Source: OLB16 sp964481775 (GTDB taxonomy: Bacteria > Hinthialibacterota > Hinthialibacteria > OLB16). From it: 64,000 nt of DNA. The stretch is taken from positions 1 through 64,000 of the forward strand of contig CAYZUX010000007.1 of assembly GCA_964481775.1 (NCBI GenBank), written 5' to 3'. Below are positions 6,913-14,950 of this stretch, in pieces. The notes beneath the pieces are model-generated. The model did no database searches. It was not told the origin of the DNA and worked only from the letters and a program-made list of their open reading frames with translations. Position 1 is the stretch's first letter. The number at the start of each line of letters is the position of its first letter. The position numbers and the translations under genes are program-made.

Positions 6913-7275
6913 TTAATTGAAAGCCCTTTCGGCGTTCCCGTATCCTCTGGGTGTAACCCGGTCGAAGAGGATTGTTTCGAGCGACTCGACCCGTCTCTCC
7001 ATCCTCGACAGTCCCCCATGAATCTCCTGCATGATGCGGACTTGCTCTTGATTAAAGTCAGTGTCCCGCTTCTTCCATCCGCCGGGAAACAACCGCGCCA
7101 GACCGAAGCAGAAAGATCCGAAAATCGCCAGGAGAATGACCGGCGACAGTAGAACCAGAAACACCACCGCCACCACTGTCAGAGCGCCCAGCAGGATCCC
7201 CACCACCGGTAACGCCAGGATCGCCGTTATTGTGACTGCCAGCAACTTCAGGATTGTTTTCATTGTGTTTCCCAT
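6913..7275 (-). CDS. PspB-like protein with hydrophobic hairpin (paralogue 1)
   Basis: About 120 residues. The first half is a long hydrophobic stretch able to form two membrane helices (residues 8-58), then FPGGWKKRDTDFNQEQVR, and the coil LSRMERRVESLETILFDR shared with the neighbouring genes. It is the first gene after pspA in the leftward operon, 124 bases from the pspA stop. The start is uncertain among TTG 7278, ATG 7275 and ATG 7263; AAGGA lies just before the first two. Partner of PspA by context. Confidence 0.7.
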   Translation of the reverse strand: MGNTMKTILKLLAVTITAILALPVVGILLGALTVVAVVFLVLLSPVILLAIFGSFCFGLARLFPGGWKKRDTDFNQEQVRIMQEIHGGLSRMERRVESLETILFDRVTPRGYGNAERAFN

Positions 7276-7297
7276 CAATCCTTGGCGATGTGCCTGC

Positions 7298-7349
7298 CCA
7301 CCTGAAGGTGGAACTCTGTATCCGTTTGGAGTTCACACATTAGTGTGTG
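7298..7349. other. Intercistronic hairpins between pspA and the PspB-like genes
   Basis: The 124-base gap after pspA holds two small perfect stems: CCACC/GGTGG around TGAA (7298-7311) and CACACA/TGTGTG around TTAG (7334-7349). Neither is followed by a T-run, so they do not look like strong terminators. Hairpins here could uncouple the level of PspA, needed in bulk, from that of the membrane partners through partial attenuation or mRNA processing. Confidence 0.4.
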
Positions 7350-7399
7350 TCCAATCTGAATGTTGAACTCTAAACGTTCACCATTAGTCTAACACACCC

Positions 7400-8089
7400 T
7401 CAGCCCTGGGGTGCCTCACTTCTTCCGGCACCTTTTTTGACCGACTCTCTGAGAGCCTCAAGTTCCTTCTCGATGTCTTCATCGTCTTGAAGTTTTGAGA
7501 ATTCATCCTCCAGTGAGGGCTTCCGTCCGAAATTCACCAGGTCGGCCTCGGCTTCCATCCGCTCGATACGATTCTCGAACTTCTCAAAGCGGACAAAGGC
7601 ATCCGAGGTGTCGATGCGGCGGATTTTTTCCTGAGCACTCTTGCGGGTCTGCGCCTGGATGTGACGCTGGACGAGCAGCCGTTGACGCTCCCGCGCACCA
7701 GCCAGTTTGTCCTCGAGTTGCTGCAGGTCGGCCTGGTACTGGTCCACGATCGAGTCGCACTGGGAAAGCTCCGCCTCCAGTGAGTTGACCCGGTCACGGT
7801 AGCGCTTTTTCTCATACAGCGCCTCGCGTCCCAGGTCATCACGCCCCTTGCTGACCGCCAGGTGAGCCTTTTCGCTCCAACGCTCAACACGGGTACGGGC
7901 CTCTTCCAACTGCCGATGGATCTTCTTGCGGGTGGCCATCGCTCCGGCGCAGCTCGCACGGATTTCCACCAGCGTATCCTCCATCTCCTGGATCATCAGC
8001 CGGACCATCTTCTCCGGGTCCTCGGCCTTGTCCAGCATCGCATTGATATTCGCGCTGATGATGTCGCGTAGCCTTGAAAAGATTGCCAT
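7400..8089 (-). CDS. pspA: Phage shock protein A / IM30 family
   Basis: A 229-residue, almost wholly alpha-helical protein of the PspA/Vipp1 (ESCRT-III-like) family. It begins MAIFSRLRDIISANINAMLD with the amphipathic helix and 'AEDPEKMVRLMIQEMEDTL' block typical of the family, followed by long coiled coils (residues 25-150). PspA binds the inner membrane under stress and inhibits PspF when unstressed. The start at 8089 is preceded by AAGGAGG nine bases upstream; an ATG at 8098 lies directly on that site and is less likely. Length fits the usual 220-230 residues. It is divergent from pspF, as in enterobacteria, and heads the operon of PspB-like genes. Confidence 0.95.
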   Translation of the reverse strand: MAIFSRLRDIISANINAMLDKAEDPEKMVRLMIQEMEDTLVEIRASCAGAMATRKKIHRQLEEARTRVERWSEKAHLAVSKGRDDLGREALYEKKRYRDRVNSLEAELSQCDSIVDQYQADLQQLEDKLAGARERQRLLVQRHIQAQTRKSAQEKIRRIDTSDAFVRFEKFENRIERMEAEADLVNFGRKPSLEDEFSKLQDDEDIEKELEALRESVKKGAGRSEAPQG

Positions 8090-8118
8090 GGTACTCATCC
8101 TCCTTCTCTTTGTATCGC

Positions 8119-8138
8119 GGGGGTTTTGCATAACCCCC
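8119..8138. promoter_or_regulatory. Perfect hairpin in the pspA leader
   Basis: GGGGGTT (8119-8125) and AACCCCC (8132-8138) form a 7-bp stem with a six-base loop, ending about 20 bases before the pspA ribosome site on the transcript. There is no T-run after it on the minus strand. It may stabilise the leader or control access to pspA translation. Direct observation of the dyad; function is inference. Confidence 0.45.
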
Positions 8139-8148
8139 TCAGTGATTT

Positions 8149-8430
8149 CTAGTTCCTTGCCACCGGTTGAACCGGTGAATAAACCGGGGTGAAAGACATC
8201 CGCTCCAAGGTCTCGTAGAGCTTCAGAAAAACTGATTTTTCGAGGACCAGGAGGTCAGGTCTTTTTTCCATTGATGGATATCTGCTTTCATGGGCATTGG
8301 GGGAATGGAACTGGTCCACAACCAGGGTTCCCACCGGTCCACTCAATGCCAGATCGCTCCGTTCTGTCCCCCTTACAATTCCCCACTCGCCATTTACGGT
8401 GTTAAGCCAGTAACGCATCTGAGGTTCCAC
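8149..8430 (-). CDS. Possible small leader protein upstream of pspA
   Basis: An open frame of up to 93 codons in the 565-base gap between pspA and pspF, read in the direction of pspA and ending 59 bases before it. The product from the internal ATG at 8418 (MRYWLNTVNGEWGIVRG) is soluble, with a helical part DLLVLEKSVFLKLYETLERM and no known motif. GAAAGGA lies 3 bases before a GTG at 8430 and 15 before the ATG, neither ideal. Amino acid composition looks protein-like, and a possible sigma-54 site lies 49 bases upstream of the GTG. It could be a real first gene of the operon or an untranslated leader. Confidence 0.4.
   Translation of the reverse strand: MEPQMRYWLNTVNGEWGIVRGTERSDLALSGPVGTLVVDQFHSPNAHESRYPSMEKRPDLLVLEKSVFLKLYETLERMSFTPVYSPVQPVARN
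8161..8177. promoter_or_regulatory. Perfect palindrome upstream of pspA
   Basis: CACCGGTT-G-AACCGGTG, a 17-base perfect dyad with 8-bp arms, 72 bases before the pspA start and inside the end of the possible leader gene. It could be a protein-binding operator or part of an RNA structure. No regulator can be named. Confidence 0.45.
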
Positions 8431-8478
8431 CTGTCCTTTCTTTTTCCTGGACTCCAGAAAGCCTCGTATGGTTTGGAT

Positions 8479-8494
8479 AACAGGTTGTGTGCCA
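8479..8494 (-). promoter_or_regulatory. Candidate sigma-54 promoter for the psp operon
   Basis: On the minus strand TGGCAC-acaac-CTGTT matches the sigma-54 consensus TGGCAC-N5-TTGCA well in the -24 element and poorly in the -12 element (CTGTT for TTGCW). It lies between pspF and pspA and points toward pspA, where a PspF-dependent sigma-54 promoter is expected. The predicted transcript start near 8468 precedes the possible leader gene. The weak -12 element keeps this tentative. Confidence 0.38.
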
Positions 8495-8501
8495 GCTCAC
8501 C

Positions 8502-8521
8502 CATGAGTCTGGTAACTCATG
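8502..8521. promoter_or_regulatory. Inverted repeat in the pspF/psp intergenic region
   Basis: CATGAGT-ctggta-ACTCATG, a perfect 7-bp inverted repeat with a six-base centre, just upstream of the candidate -24 element. On the plus strand it is followed by CTTTTT, so for the pspF transcript it could also serve as an attenuator. As an operator it would be a natural binding site for PspF or another dimeric regulator, although activator sites for sigma-54 usually lie further away. Confidence 0.45.
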
Positions 8522-8654
8522 CTTTTTCAGGAGGTTATTGATTGACACGGGATGGGGAGCGACCCAAAATGGAAAACGTTGGGTGTGGGATTCCACCAAA
8601 TCATGGTGGTTTCCACAGATACTCAAAGCTACCCGCGGCCCAAAGGATATTCAC

Positions 8655-9722
8655 ATGGCACCTCCACAACCGGCCCCTCATGCAATCCCCAAAGTTCCTG
8701 AAGCACTGGGCCGTTCGGAAGTTTTCCTGGATTTCCAGCGGGGGCTTTCACGTGCGGCACGGGTGAACCGGCCGGTATTGATTCTGGGAGAACGCGGTAC
8801 GGGAAAAGAACTTGCCGCAGCACGGCTTCATGCCCTCTCACCTCGTTGGGAAAGCCCCATGATCGCTCTCAACTGTGCTGCCCTGGCACCTTCTCTGATC
8901 GAGTCCGAGCTTTTCGGTCACGAGGAAGGTGCGTTTACAGGCGCCTCGAAACGGCGCTTGGGACGCTTTGAACTGGCCCATCAGGGAACCCTATTTCTGG
9001 ATGAGATCGGGAACATCCCGATGGAAACCCAGGAGAAGATCCTGCGTGTGGTGGAGTATGGAAGTTTTGAGAGGGTCGGGGGTACACGGCTCCTGCAGGT
9101 GGATGTCCGCATTGTTGGTGCCACGAATTCAGACCTCACACTTCTCTGCAAAGCAGGAAAGTTTAAACAGGATTTACTGGACCGTCTCTCCTTCGAAGTG
9201 TTGATTGTCCCTCCCCTGAGAGAACGGAAAGAGGATATTCTCCTCCTGGCCAACTACTTCGCCTCGCGGATGGCTTTTGAATTGGGACTCGATGAGGTAC
9301 CCAGTTTCAGCGATGAAGCTGAGGAGGAGTTGGAATCCTATCCCTGGCCCGGCAATATCCGCGAACTCAAAAATGTAGTGGAACGTGCGGTTTACAGCTC
9401 GACTTCCTCGACGATTGAGGAGATTGTTTTCGATCCTTTCGCACCTTTCAGGGAAACAGCTCCCTCAGAAACAGATACCACTGACCACTCCATGAGCACC
9501 CGGGCACCATCTCCCGAGGCTCCTGTTGCGGGGATATCTTTTACCACCTCGGTTGAGGGTTATGAAATTGAGTTGTTAAGATGGGCCTTGGACAAGTCAC
9601 GTCAAAACCAGCGTAAGGCGGCCGAATTGCTGCAGCTTTCTTACCATCAGTTTCGCTGGTTCTACAGGAAACACAAAGCCTCTCTGTATGGGGAAACAGG
9701 TACTCCAGGAGTCGAGGACTAG
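8655..9722 (+). CDS. pspF: PspF, sigma-54-dependent activator of the psp operon
   Basis: A 355-residue bacterial enhancer-binding protein without an N-terminal receiver domain, the plan of PspF. The AAA+ domain has Walker A GERGTGKE (residues 45-52), the sigma-54 contact loop GAFTGA (92-97), Walker B TLFLDEIGN (111-119), an arginine-finger region LLDRLSFEVLIVPPLRER, and the final PWPGNIRELKN block. A Fis-type helix-turn-helix closes the protein (QRKAAELLQLSYHQFRWF, about 319-336). In enterobacteria PspA binds PspF and holds it inactive; divergent placement from pspA supports the same circuit. The ATG at 8655 has AAAGGA eight bases upstream. A TTG at 8538 behind AGGAGG (spacing only three) would add 39 residues. 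The stop overlaps the convergent epimerase stop. Confidence 0.9.
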   Translation: MAPPQPAPHAIPKVPEALGRSEVFLDFQRGLSRAARVNRPVLILGERGTGKELAAARLHALSPRWESPMIALNCAALAPSLIESELFGHEEGAFTGASKRRLGRFELAHQGTLFLDEIGNIPMETQEKILRVVEYGSFERVGGTRLLQVDVRIVGATNSDLTLLCKAGKFKQDLLDRLSFEVLIVPPLRERKEDILLLANYFASRMAFELGLDEVPSFSDEAEEELESYPWPGNIRELKNVVERAVYSSTSSTIEEIVFDPFAPFRETAPSETDTTDHSMSTRAPSPEAPVAGISFTTSVEGYEIELLRWALDKSRQNQRKAAELLQLSYHQFRWFYRKHKASLYGETGTPGVED

Positions 9723-10675
9723 GCAGGAAAATCCAAGTGCTCCCGCACCCATGCAACCTGGCGTTCGATACCCTCACGCCAATCCACCTGTGGAGCGAAT
9801 CCCAGCTCCCTTTTCGCAAGGGTGATATCGGCATCCGTGGTGGCTACATCACCCGCGGCCTTGGGTTCATATTGGATCTGGAGCGGTCTGCTGACTGCCT
9901 TTTCGATATGAGTGAGAACCTCGGAGAGACGGACAGTTGACCCTCCGCCGATGTTGTAGACGGGGGCGGTTTTTGAGGCATCACCGGCGAGGATGAAGCC
10001 TTGTACGACATCGGAGACATAAGTGAAGTTACGGATTTGAGAACCATCACCAAAAAGACAGATGGTTCCGCCGGTCAGGCCCGCACGGATGAACCGATCG
10101 AAAGCCATGTCGGGACGTTGACGGGGACCGAAGACGGTAAACAACCTGAGTGAGACAGTGGGAATCCCTTTTTCCTCACGGTAGACATCACAGAGTTTCT
10201 CGGCGGCCAGTTTGGTCACACCATAAGGAGACACGGGGCGGAGTCTGGAGGTCTCTTCGCGGGCAGGCAGATCGGGGGTGTTCCCATACACCGAGGAACT
10301 GGATGAATTCACAAAACGTTTGAGGCCAAGCCCAATGCAGGCTTCCAGTAAACGCTGGGTTGCTGAAAGATTCTCACGGAGGTAGTCCTCGAAAGTGTCC
10401 CCCCAGCTGGAACGCACTCCTGCGCGGGCGGCAAGATGGTAAACACTTTCCACTCCTTCCAGGATTTTCTCCAGCCCGGGATCATGCAGGTCTCTTTGCT
10501 GAAAAATGAAGTGAGGATTGGCCTGGAGGGATTTCAGGTTGGAAAGCTTTCTCTGGACAGGATAAAAATTATTCAAGGAATCAATTCCAACCACCTCCCC
10601 ACCACGTGCGAGCAGAGCCTCGCAGAGGTGAGAACCGATGAAACCCGCGCACCCAGTGACAAGTGATCTGGTCAT
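9719..10675 (-). CDS. NAD-dependent nucleotide-sugar epimerase (UDP-glucuronate/UDP-glucose 4-epimerase type)
   Basis: A 318-residue extended short-chain dehydrogenase. The NAD-binding motif is TGCAGFIGSHL (residues 6-16), the catalytic triad is visible as Ser in NSSSSSVYG and Tyr/Lys in SPYGVTKLAAE (Y-x3-K), and PRQRPDMAFDRFI matches the nucleotide-sugar-binding segment of GalE/uronate epimerases. It supplies an activated sugar for surface polysaccharide or LPS. The ATG at 10675 opens directly into the Rossmann fold; no clear Shine-Dalgarno precedes it. It is convergent with pspF (four bases overlap) and divergent from lpxB, 69 bases away. Exact substrate is not decidable. Confidence 0.88.
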   Translation of the reverse strand: MTRSLVTGCAGFIGSHLCEALLARGGEVVGIDSLNNFYPVQRKLSNLKSLQANPHFIFQQRDLHDPGLEKILEGVESVYHLAARAGVRSSWGDTFEDYLRENLSATQRLLEACIGLGLKRFVNSSSSSVYGNTPDLPAREETSRLRPVSPYGVTKLAAEKLCDVYREEKGIPTVSLRLFTVFGPRQRPDMAFDRFIRAGLTGGTICLFGDGSQIRNFTYVSDVVQGFILAGDASKTAPVYNIGGGSTVRLSEVLTHIEKAVSRPLQIQYEPKAAGDVATTDADITLAKRELGFAPQVDWREGIERQVAWVREHLDFPA

Positions 10676-10744
10676 GCTAGAGAGGGTGATTGGGAAACAA
10701 CTTTGTGTCAATCTCACAAGGGCAATCAAACTGCCGGAGCGAAG

Positions 10745-11875
10745 ATGAAACGAATTTTTTTTATCGCAGGTGAAGCCTCAGGAGACAGCCATGCCGCTGA
10801 GGTCATCCGTGAACTCAAAGCACTTGAACCTGATTGCGAGATACATGCCTATGGTGGCTCCCGGATGGCCAGTGAGGGGGCCATTATCCACTATCCTTTG
10901 CCAGACCTTGCTTCTGTCGGTCTGGATTGGGTCAGGAGCCTTTCGAAGTTCATTCGTCTAGGGCGAAGGGTTCCTGTCCTCTGTAAAGAACTGGACATCA
11001 GAACACTGGTTCTGGTGGATTTCCCCGGCTTCAATCTGAGGGTGGCAGCCAAGGCACACAAGGCGGGAATGCGTGTACTCTACTATATCACTCCCCAGGT
11101 GTGGGCCTGGCGGGTGGGACGTGTGAAACGGATGCGCAGGGATCTGGACCATGCCTTTGTCATCCTTCCCTTCGAGGAACCCTTCCTGAGGGAACGAGGT
11201 GTAACAGCGAAGTTTGTGGGTCATCCCCTGGTGGACCGTTTGGGAAATACACGCTCCCCTCAGGTCATTCGGGCCGAGCATGGGCTGCCACTTTCAGAGG
11301 AGATCCGTTTAATAGGCCTCTTGCCTGGGAGTCGTCCCTCGGAAGTCGAACGCCTTAGCCCGATTCTGATCGAAACGGCCAGACGGCTTCTGGCTCAGGA
11401 GGATGATCTGCATTTCGTGGTCCCTTGCGCGGGAACCATCTCTCCCCGGAAACTGCGTGATCTCTTTGGCGCCTCGATACCCTGGACTTTGGTGGAACAT
11501 CCTTCCGTGGACCTTCGGTCCGCCTTTCGTGTATCAATCACCAAGAGCGGTACATCCACCTTGGAAAATGCCATTCTGGGGGTACCACAAGTTATCATCT
11601 ACAAGGTAAAACCGTTGGAAGCCTGGATGGCTCGCCGTGTGATCCAGGTTCCCTGGCTTGGGATTGTCAACATCCTGGCTGGAAAGGAAATCTGCAAAGA
11701 ATACATCCAGGAGAATTGCCTCCCGGAAAGAATCACCGAGGGAGTCCTCCCTTTGATACGGGAGACCGAGACGAGGCAGAGGATGTTGGAGGACTTGGCA
11801 GAGGTGAAAAGTTCTCTGGGTGGTGGCCATGCTGCTTTACAGGCCGCAACCGCCATTCATGAAAGATGGGTTTGA
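10745..11875 (+). CDS. lpxB: Lipid-A-disaccharide synthase
   Basis: A 376-residue GT19 glycosyltransferase that joins UDP-2,3-diacylglucosamine and lipid X to the lipid A disaccharide at the inner membrane. The start IFFIAGEASGDSHAAEV is the family signature; LLPGSRPSEV near residue 200 and SGTSTLENAILGVPQVIIYK near residue 270 match the donor-binding blocks. Length fits the normal 370-390 residues. Its presence shows the organism makes lipid A. ATG 10745 is preceded by GGAG. Other lpx genes are not in the window. It is followed after seven bases by a DUF1573 protein, probably cotranscribed. Confidence 0.95.
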   Translation: MKRIFFIAGEASGDSHAAEVIRELKALEPDCEIHAYGGSRMASEGAIIHYPLPDLASVGLDWVRSLSKFIRLGRRVPVLCKELDIRTLVLVDFPGFNLRVAAKAHKAGMRVLYYITPQVWAWRVGRVKRMRRDLDHAFVILPFEEPFLRERGVTAKFVGHPLVDRLGNTRSPQVIRAEHGLPLSEEIRLIGLLPGSRPSEVERLSPILIETARRLLAQEDDLHFVVPCAGTISPRKLRDLFGASIPWTLVEHPSVDLRSAFRVSITKSGTSTLENAILGVPQVIIYKVKPLEAWMARRVIQVPWLGIVNILAGKEICKEYIQENCLPERITEGVLPLIRETETRQRMLEDLAEVKSSLGGGHAALQAATAIHERWV

Positions 11876-11882
11876 AAAAGGT

Positions 11883-13901
11883 ATGACAGGAAGAACACTT
11901 TTTCGGGTGATGTGGATTGTGGGGCTTTTGTTTCTGATCACGCCAATTTCACTCAATCCTTGTTCAGCTGCCCCGGTCATCACAGTCGATGAGAAGGTCC
12001 ATAATTTCGGAGTTCTTTATGTGGAGGATCACAAAACCGTCGATCACCGTTTCACCCTCCAGAATGCAGGGGATCAACCCCTCCTTATCCGGGATATTAA
12101 AACATCCTGTGGCTGCACCCAGGCGGAAATTTCGAGTCGTGAAATCCCTCCCGGGGAGACTGCAACGCTGGATGCCTCACTCCAATCCAGGAACCGTCAA
12201 GGCAAGGAGCAGATCAGAATCTCCGTCTACTCCAATGATCCCAATCAGCCAGTGCTCGAATTCGGTATGGCCGGATTTCTGATACCCCACTGGCAGATAG
12301 AGCCAATCAGTGAAACCAGACGAATGCTAATCGTGATCCCCTCCTCTCGAACCTGGGATTTCAAAGTGACATCCAACCGGATACTTTCAGATACAGGCGA
12401 ACCCTGGCAGATCCTTTCCGCAACGAGTGATCATCCGCTTGTTTCGGTCGCCCTGGTTTCACAACCCCAGGTCTCCGAAAAGGATGGTTTCCGTAAAACT
12501 GTCTTCACTTACCGGGCCACGATCCGATCGGGTTCAAAAACATCCAACCTCGAGAAAGCGAACCTGATGCTGACCACCAGCGATCCTGTTACTCCCCGGT
12601 TAGCCATCGGAGTGTCCTGGATTGTAGAAGGCGATCTGACAGTCAGGCCCAGGGGCGTGAGGGTGTTTCGTTCAAGGTATTTCACAGGGGGGGATGACAG
12701 TCTGGGGCACATAACCAAGCCGGGCAACCGGGTTATGATTTCCTCACGTTCGAGAACTCCCTTCCGGATTCTTGATACCAAGGTGGATCCGTCCTTCCAG
12801 GTTGACTGGAAGGCTGGAGTTTCATCTGCCACAGCCGAGCTGTGTTTGATGGTTCAGGGAGAACAGGCATCCAAACCTCAAGGCCTCCTCAAGATCACCA
12901 CTGACCGTCCAGGTGAGGAAGTCTTTGAAGTCGAACTGTATGGAGAAGTACAGGAGCAAGCGCCCATCTTCTCCACCTCTTCCTATAATCATCACATCGG
13001 GACTCTCTTTGCCGATGAAGTCCAACGGGTATCCAGGGAATTTGAAATAAAGAATCTCGGAACCCGGCCAATGGAGATATCGATTGAGGAAATTTCTCAA
13101 GCGACTCCCAACCTTTCCTCTCAAGCACTGGCTCCTGGAGCATCCACCACGCTGATTCTCCAAGGCGATTTTCGCAACTGTTTTGGACGGGTAGACCATT
13201 GGGTACGCTTGAGAACCAATGATCCCACAAACGTAACCCCAACCTTTCACCTGACAGGAGAGATCCTTCCGCGATGGCGTCTTTTGCCGGAGAAGATCGA
13301 TTTCCGCACAGTGCGTCCAGGCGAGGAGGAAATCCGCAAGGTAATAGTCACGCAGTTCTTTCCCAGTTGGAACTCCCCTGTGGAGTTGGTGCCGGTCTCT
13401 GCGGAAAGAGGTGAATACCATCTCGAGGTTGGAGCCATGCGGAAGGTTTACCAGTCCATCGGCTATGGGACAGCGGAGAACGAGGTGACTGTTCATTTGG
13501 TCCCACCTGATGGTCCGGGAAGGCATCATCGGGTCATAAGTCTCAAAACCAGAGAGCCGGCCTCTTTTCCCCCACCTGGTATCGAAATTTTCTGGGAGGT
13601 TCCTGGTGACATACGTTTCCGGCCCTCCACATTGCCTCTTGCGGTATCAGGCGATGGACAAAAGAAACCGGCTAACCTGAGAATCTATTCCAGGGATAAA
13701 AAAGAATTTCGTGTGAACTCAGTGCGAAGTCCTGAAGCGATTCAGGTTCTGGAGCGAGAACGAAAGCCCACAGAAATCCTCTATGAGGTCACAGCCAGGC
13801 GTGCTCCTCTTCCCGGAGAACGCCTCGTTTTCGAATTGGACCGTGAGGATCTTCCCGAGGTGAGCGTGGATCTAATCCCCATCTCCAGTGGAAGTAACTA
13901 A
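11883..13901 (+). CDS. Secreted DUF1573 multi-domain protein
   Basis: A 672-residue exported protein. Residues 1-30 are a Sec signal peptide (VMWIVGLLFLITPI). Residues 33-120 form a DUF1573 module (VHNFGVLYVEDHKTVDHRF, then SCGCTQAEI with its conserved Cys-x-Cys, then IPPGETATLDA). A second related module starts near residue 380 (HHIGTLFADEVQRVSREF...LAPGASTTLIL), and the remainder is beta-sandwich-like. DUF1573 modules are Ig-like/ASH-type domains found in exported proteins of Bacteroidota, planctomycetes and relatives; their role is not established. It starts seven bases after lpxB, so a role at the cell envelope is likely but inferred. Confidence 0.8.
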   Translation: MTGRTLFRVMWIVGLLFLITPISLNPCSAAPVITVDEKVHNFGVLYVEDHKTVDHRFTLQNAGDQPLLIRDIKTSCGCTQAEISSREIPPGETATLDASLQSRNRQGKEQIRISVYSNDPNQPVLEFGMAGFLIPHWQIEPISETRRMLIVIPSSRTWDFKVTSNRILSDTGEPWQILSATSDHPLVSVALVSQPQVSEKDGFRKTVFTYRATIRSGSKTSNLEKANLMLTTSDPVTPRLAIGVSWIVEGDLTVRPRGVRVFRSRYFTGGDDSLGHITKPGNRVMISSRSRTPFRILDTKVDPSFQVDWKAGVSSATAELCLMVQGEQASKPQGLLKITTDRPGEEVFEVELYGEVQEQAPIFSTSSYNHHIGTLFADEVQRVSREFEIKNLGTRPMEISIEEISQATPNLSSQALAPGASTTLILQGDFRNCFGRVDHWVRLRTNDPTNVTPTFHLTGEILPRWRLLPEKIDFRTVRPGEEEIRKVIVTQFFPSWNSPVELVPVSAERGEYHLEVGAMRKVYQSIGYGTAENEVTVHLVPPDGPGRHHRVISLKTREPASFPPPGIEIFWEVPGDIRFRPSTLPLAVSGDGQKKPANLRIYSRDKKEFRVNSVRSPEAIQVLERERKPTEILYEVTARRAPLPGERLVFELDREDLPEVSVDLIPISSGSN

Positions 13902-13906
13902 GCTGT

Positions 13907-14881
13907 TTAGAATTCCGTGCCGTGGCTGATTTCCTCGATGACATCCCGGAGAATATCATCGAGGCTGAATTTGGGTTCATAGCCGACCAAGGCTTGAGTC
14001 CGTGTCAGATCAGGAACCCTGCGCAGCATGTCTTCGAACCCCTCAGCGAAGGCCTGCTCATAAGGGATCAGTCGGATCGTAGACTTTGAGCCGGTGAGTT
14101 GAATGATTCGTTCGGCCAGAGACTTGATCGAAACCTCCTCCTGGGAGCCGACATTGAAAACCTTGCCTCGTGCACCGGGGTGTTCGAGAAGTCCCACCAA
14201 AGCGGGCACCACATCACCCACATGGGCGAAACAGCGGGTCTGTTCTCCATCGCCGTATACCGTCAGTGGTTCTCCTGAAAGGGCCTGACGTACAAAGTTG
14301 GGGATCACCATCCCGTAACGTCCTGTTTGACGTGGGCCGACTGTGTTGAACAGACGAACGATCACCACAGGCAAAGCCTTCTCCTGGAAATAAGCCAGGG
14401 CCAGGAACTCATCGATGGCCTTGGAGGCGGCATACCCCCAGCGGGATTTGCTGGTGGGCCCCATTACACGATCATCATCTTCCGAAAAGGTGGGATTGTT
14501 GCTTTTTCCATAGACTTCCGAGGTAGAGGTAATCAGGACAGGCTTGCGGTATCGGCAGGCATACTTGAGAACCACTTCTGTTCCGATAATGTTATTGATC
14601 AGGCACTCGGTGGGTTTCTCAATGACTAAACGTACTCCGACACTCGCCGCGAGGTGATAAATCCGGTCACTGTCACGGATCAGCCCCTCCATGAGTCCTT
14701 CATTGCGAACCTCATCGATGATGGCCCGGAAACGAGGGTGATTCTCAAAAGGGGCGATATTCCGGTAATCGCCTGTCGAGAGGTTATCTAGGACCACCAC
14801 TTCATCGCCCCGTTTGAGAAGGTAATCGCAGAGGTGACCACCGATGAATCCGGCTCCACCCGTGATGAAATTTTTTGACAT
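13907..14881 (-). CDS. NAD-dependent nucleotide-sugar epimerase/decarboxylase
   Basis: A 324-residue extended SDR. The Rossmann motif TGGAGFIGGHLCDYL (residues 6-20), STSEVYG with the catalytic Ser, WGYAASKAIDE with Tyr and Lys, and PRQTGRYGMVIPNFVRQAL are visible. The last segment and VFNVGSQEEVSI resemble UDP-glucuronate decarboxylase (UXS) and dTDP-glucose dehydratase relatives. Product would be a nucleotide sugar for polysaccharide. ATG 14881 has AAAGGA nine bases upstream. It is convergent with the DUF1573 gene and follows the symporter gene on the same strand by 69 bases. Confidence 0.87.
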   Translation of the reverse strand: MSKNFITGGAGFIGGHLCDYLLKRGDEVVVLDNLSTGDYRNIAPFENHPRFRAIIDEVRNEGLMEGLIRDSDRIYHLAASVGVRLVIEKPTECLINNIIGTEVVLKYACRYRKPVLITSTSEVYGKSNNPTFSEDDDRVMGPTSKSRWGYAASKAIDEFLALAYFQEKALPVVIVRLFNTVGPRQTGRYGMVIPNFVRQALSGEPLTVYGDGEQTRCFAHVGDVVPALVGLLEHPGARGKVFNVGSQEEVSIKSLAERIIQLTGSKSTIRLIPYEQAFAEGFEDMLRRVPDLTRTQALVGYEPKFSLDDILRDVIEEISHGTEF

Positions 14882-14950
14882 ATCCAAGTATCCTTTGTCG
14901 GCCGTCTGGGAGGGATCCAATCATTCCCTCTATCGATTTCTTTGAACCAG

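Noticed and set aside
8119..8150. A second sigma-54-like site (TTATGCAAAA) just before pspA
   Set aside because: Ten bases upstream of the GC there is TG instead of GG, and no TGGCAC; the site is better explained as the perfect hairpin.
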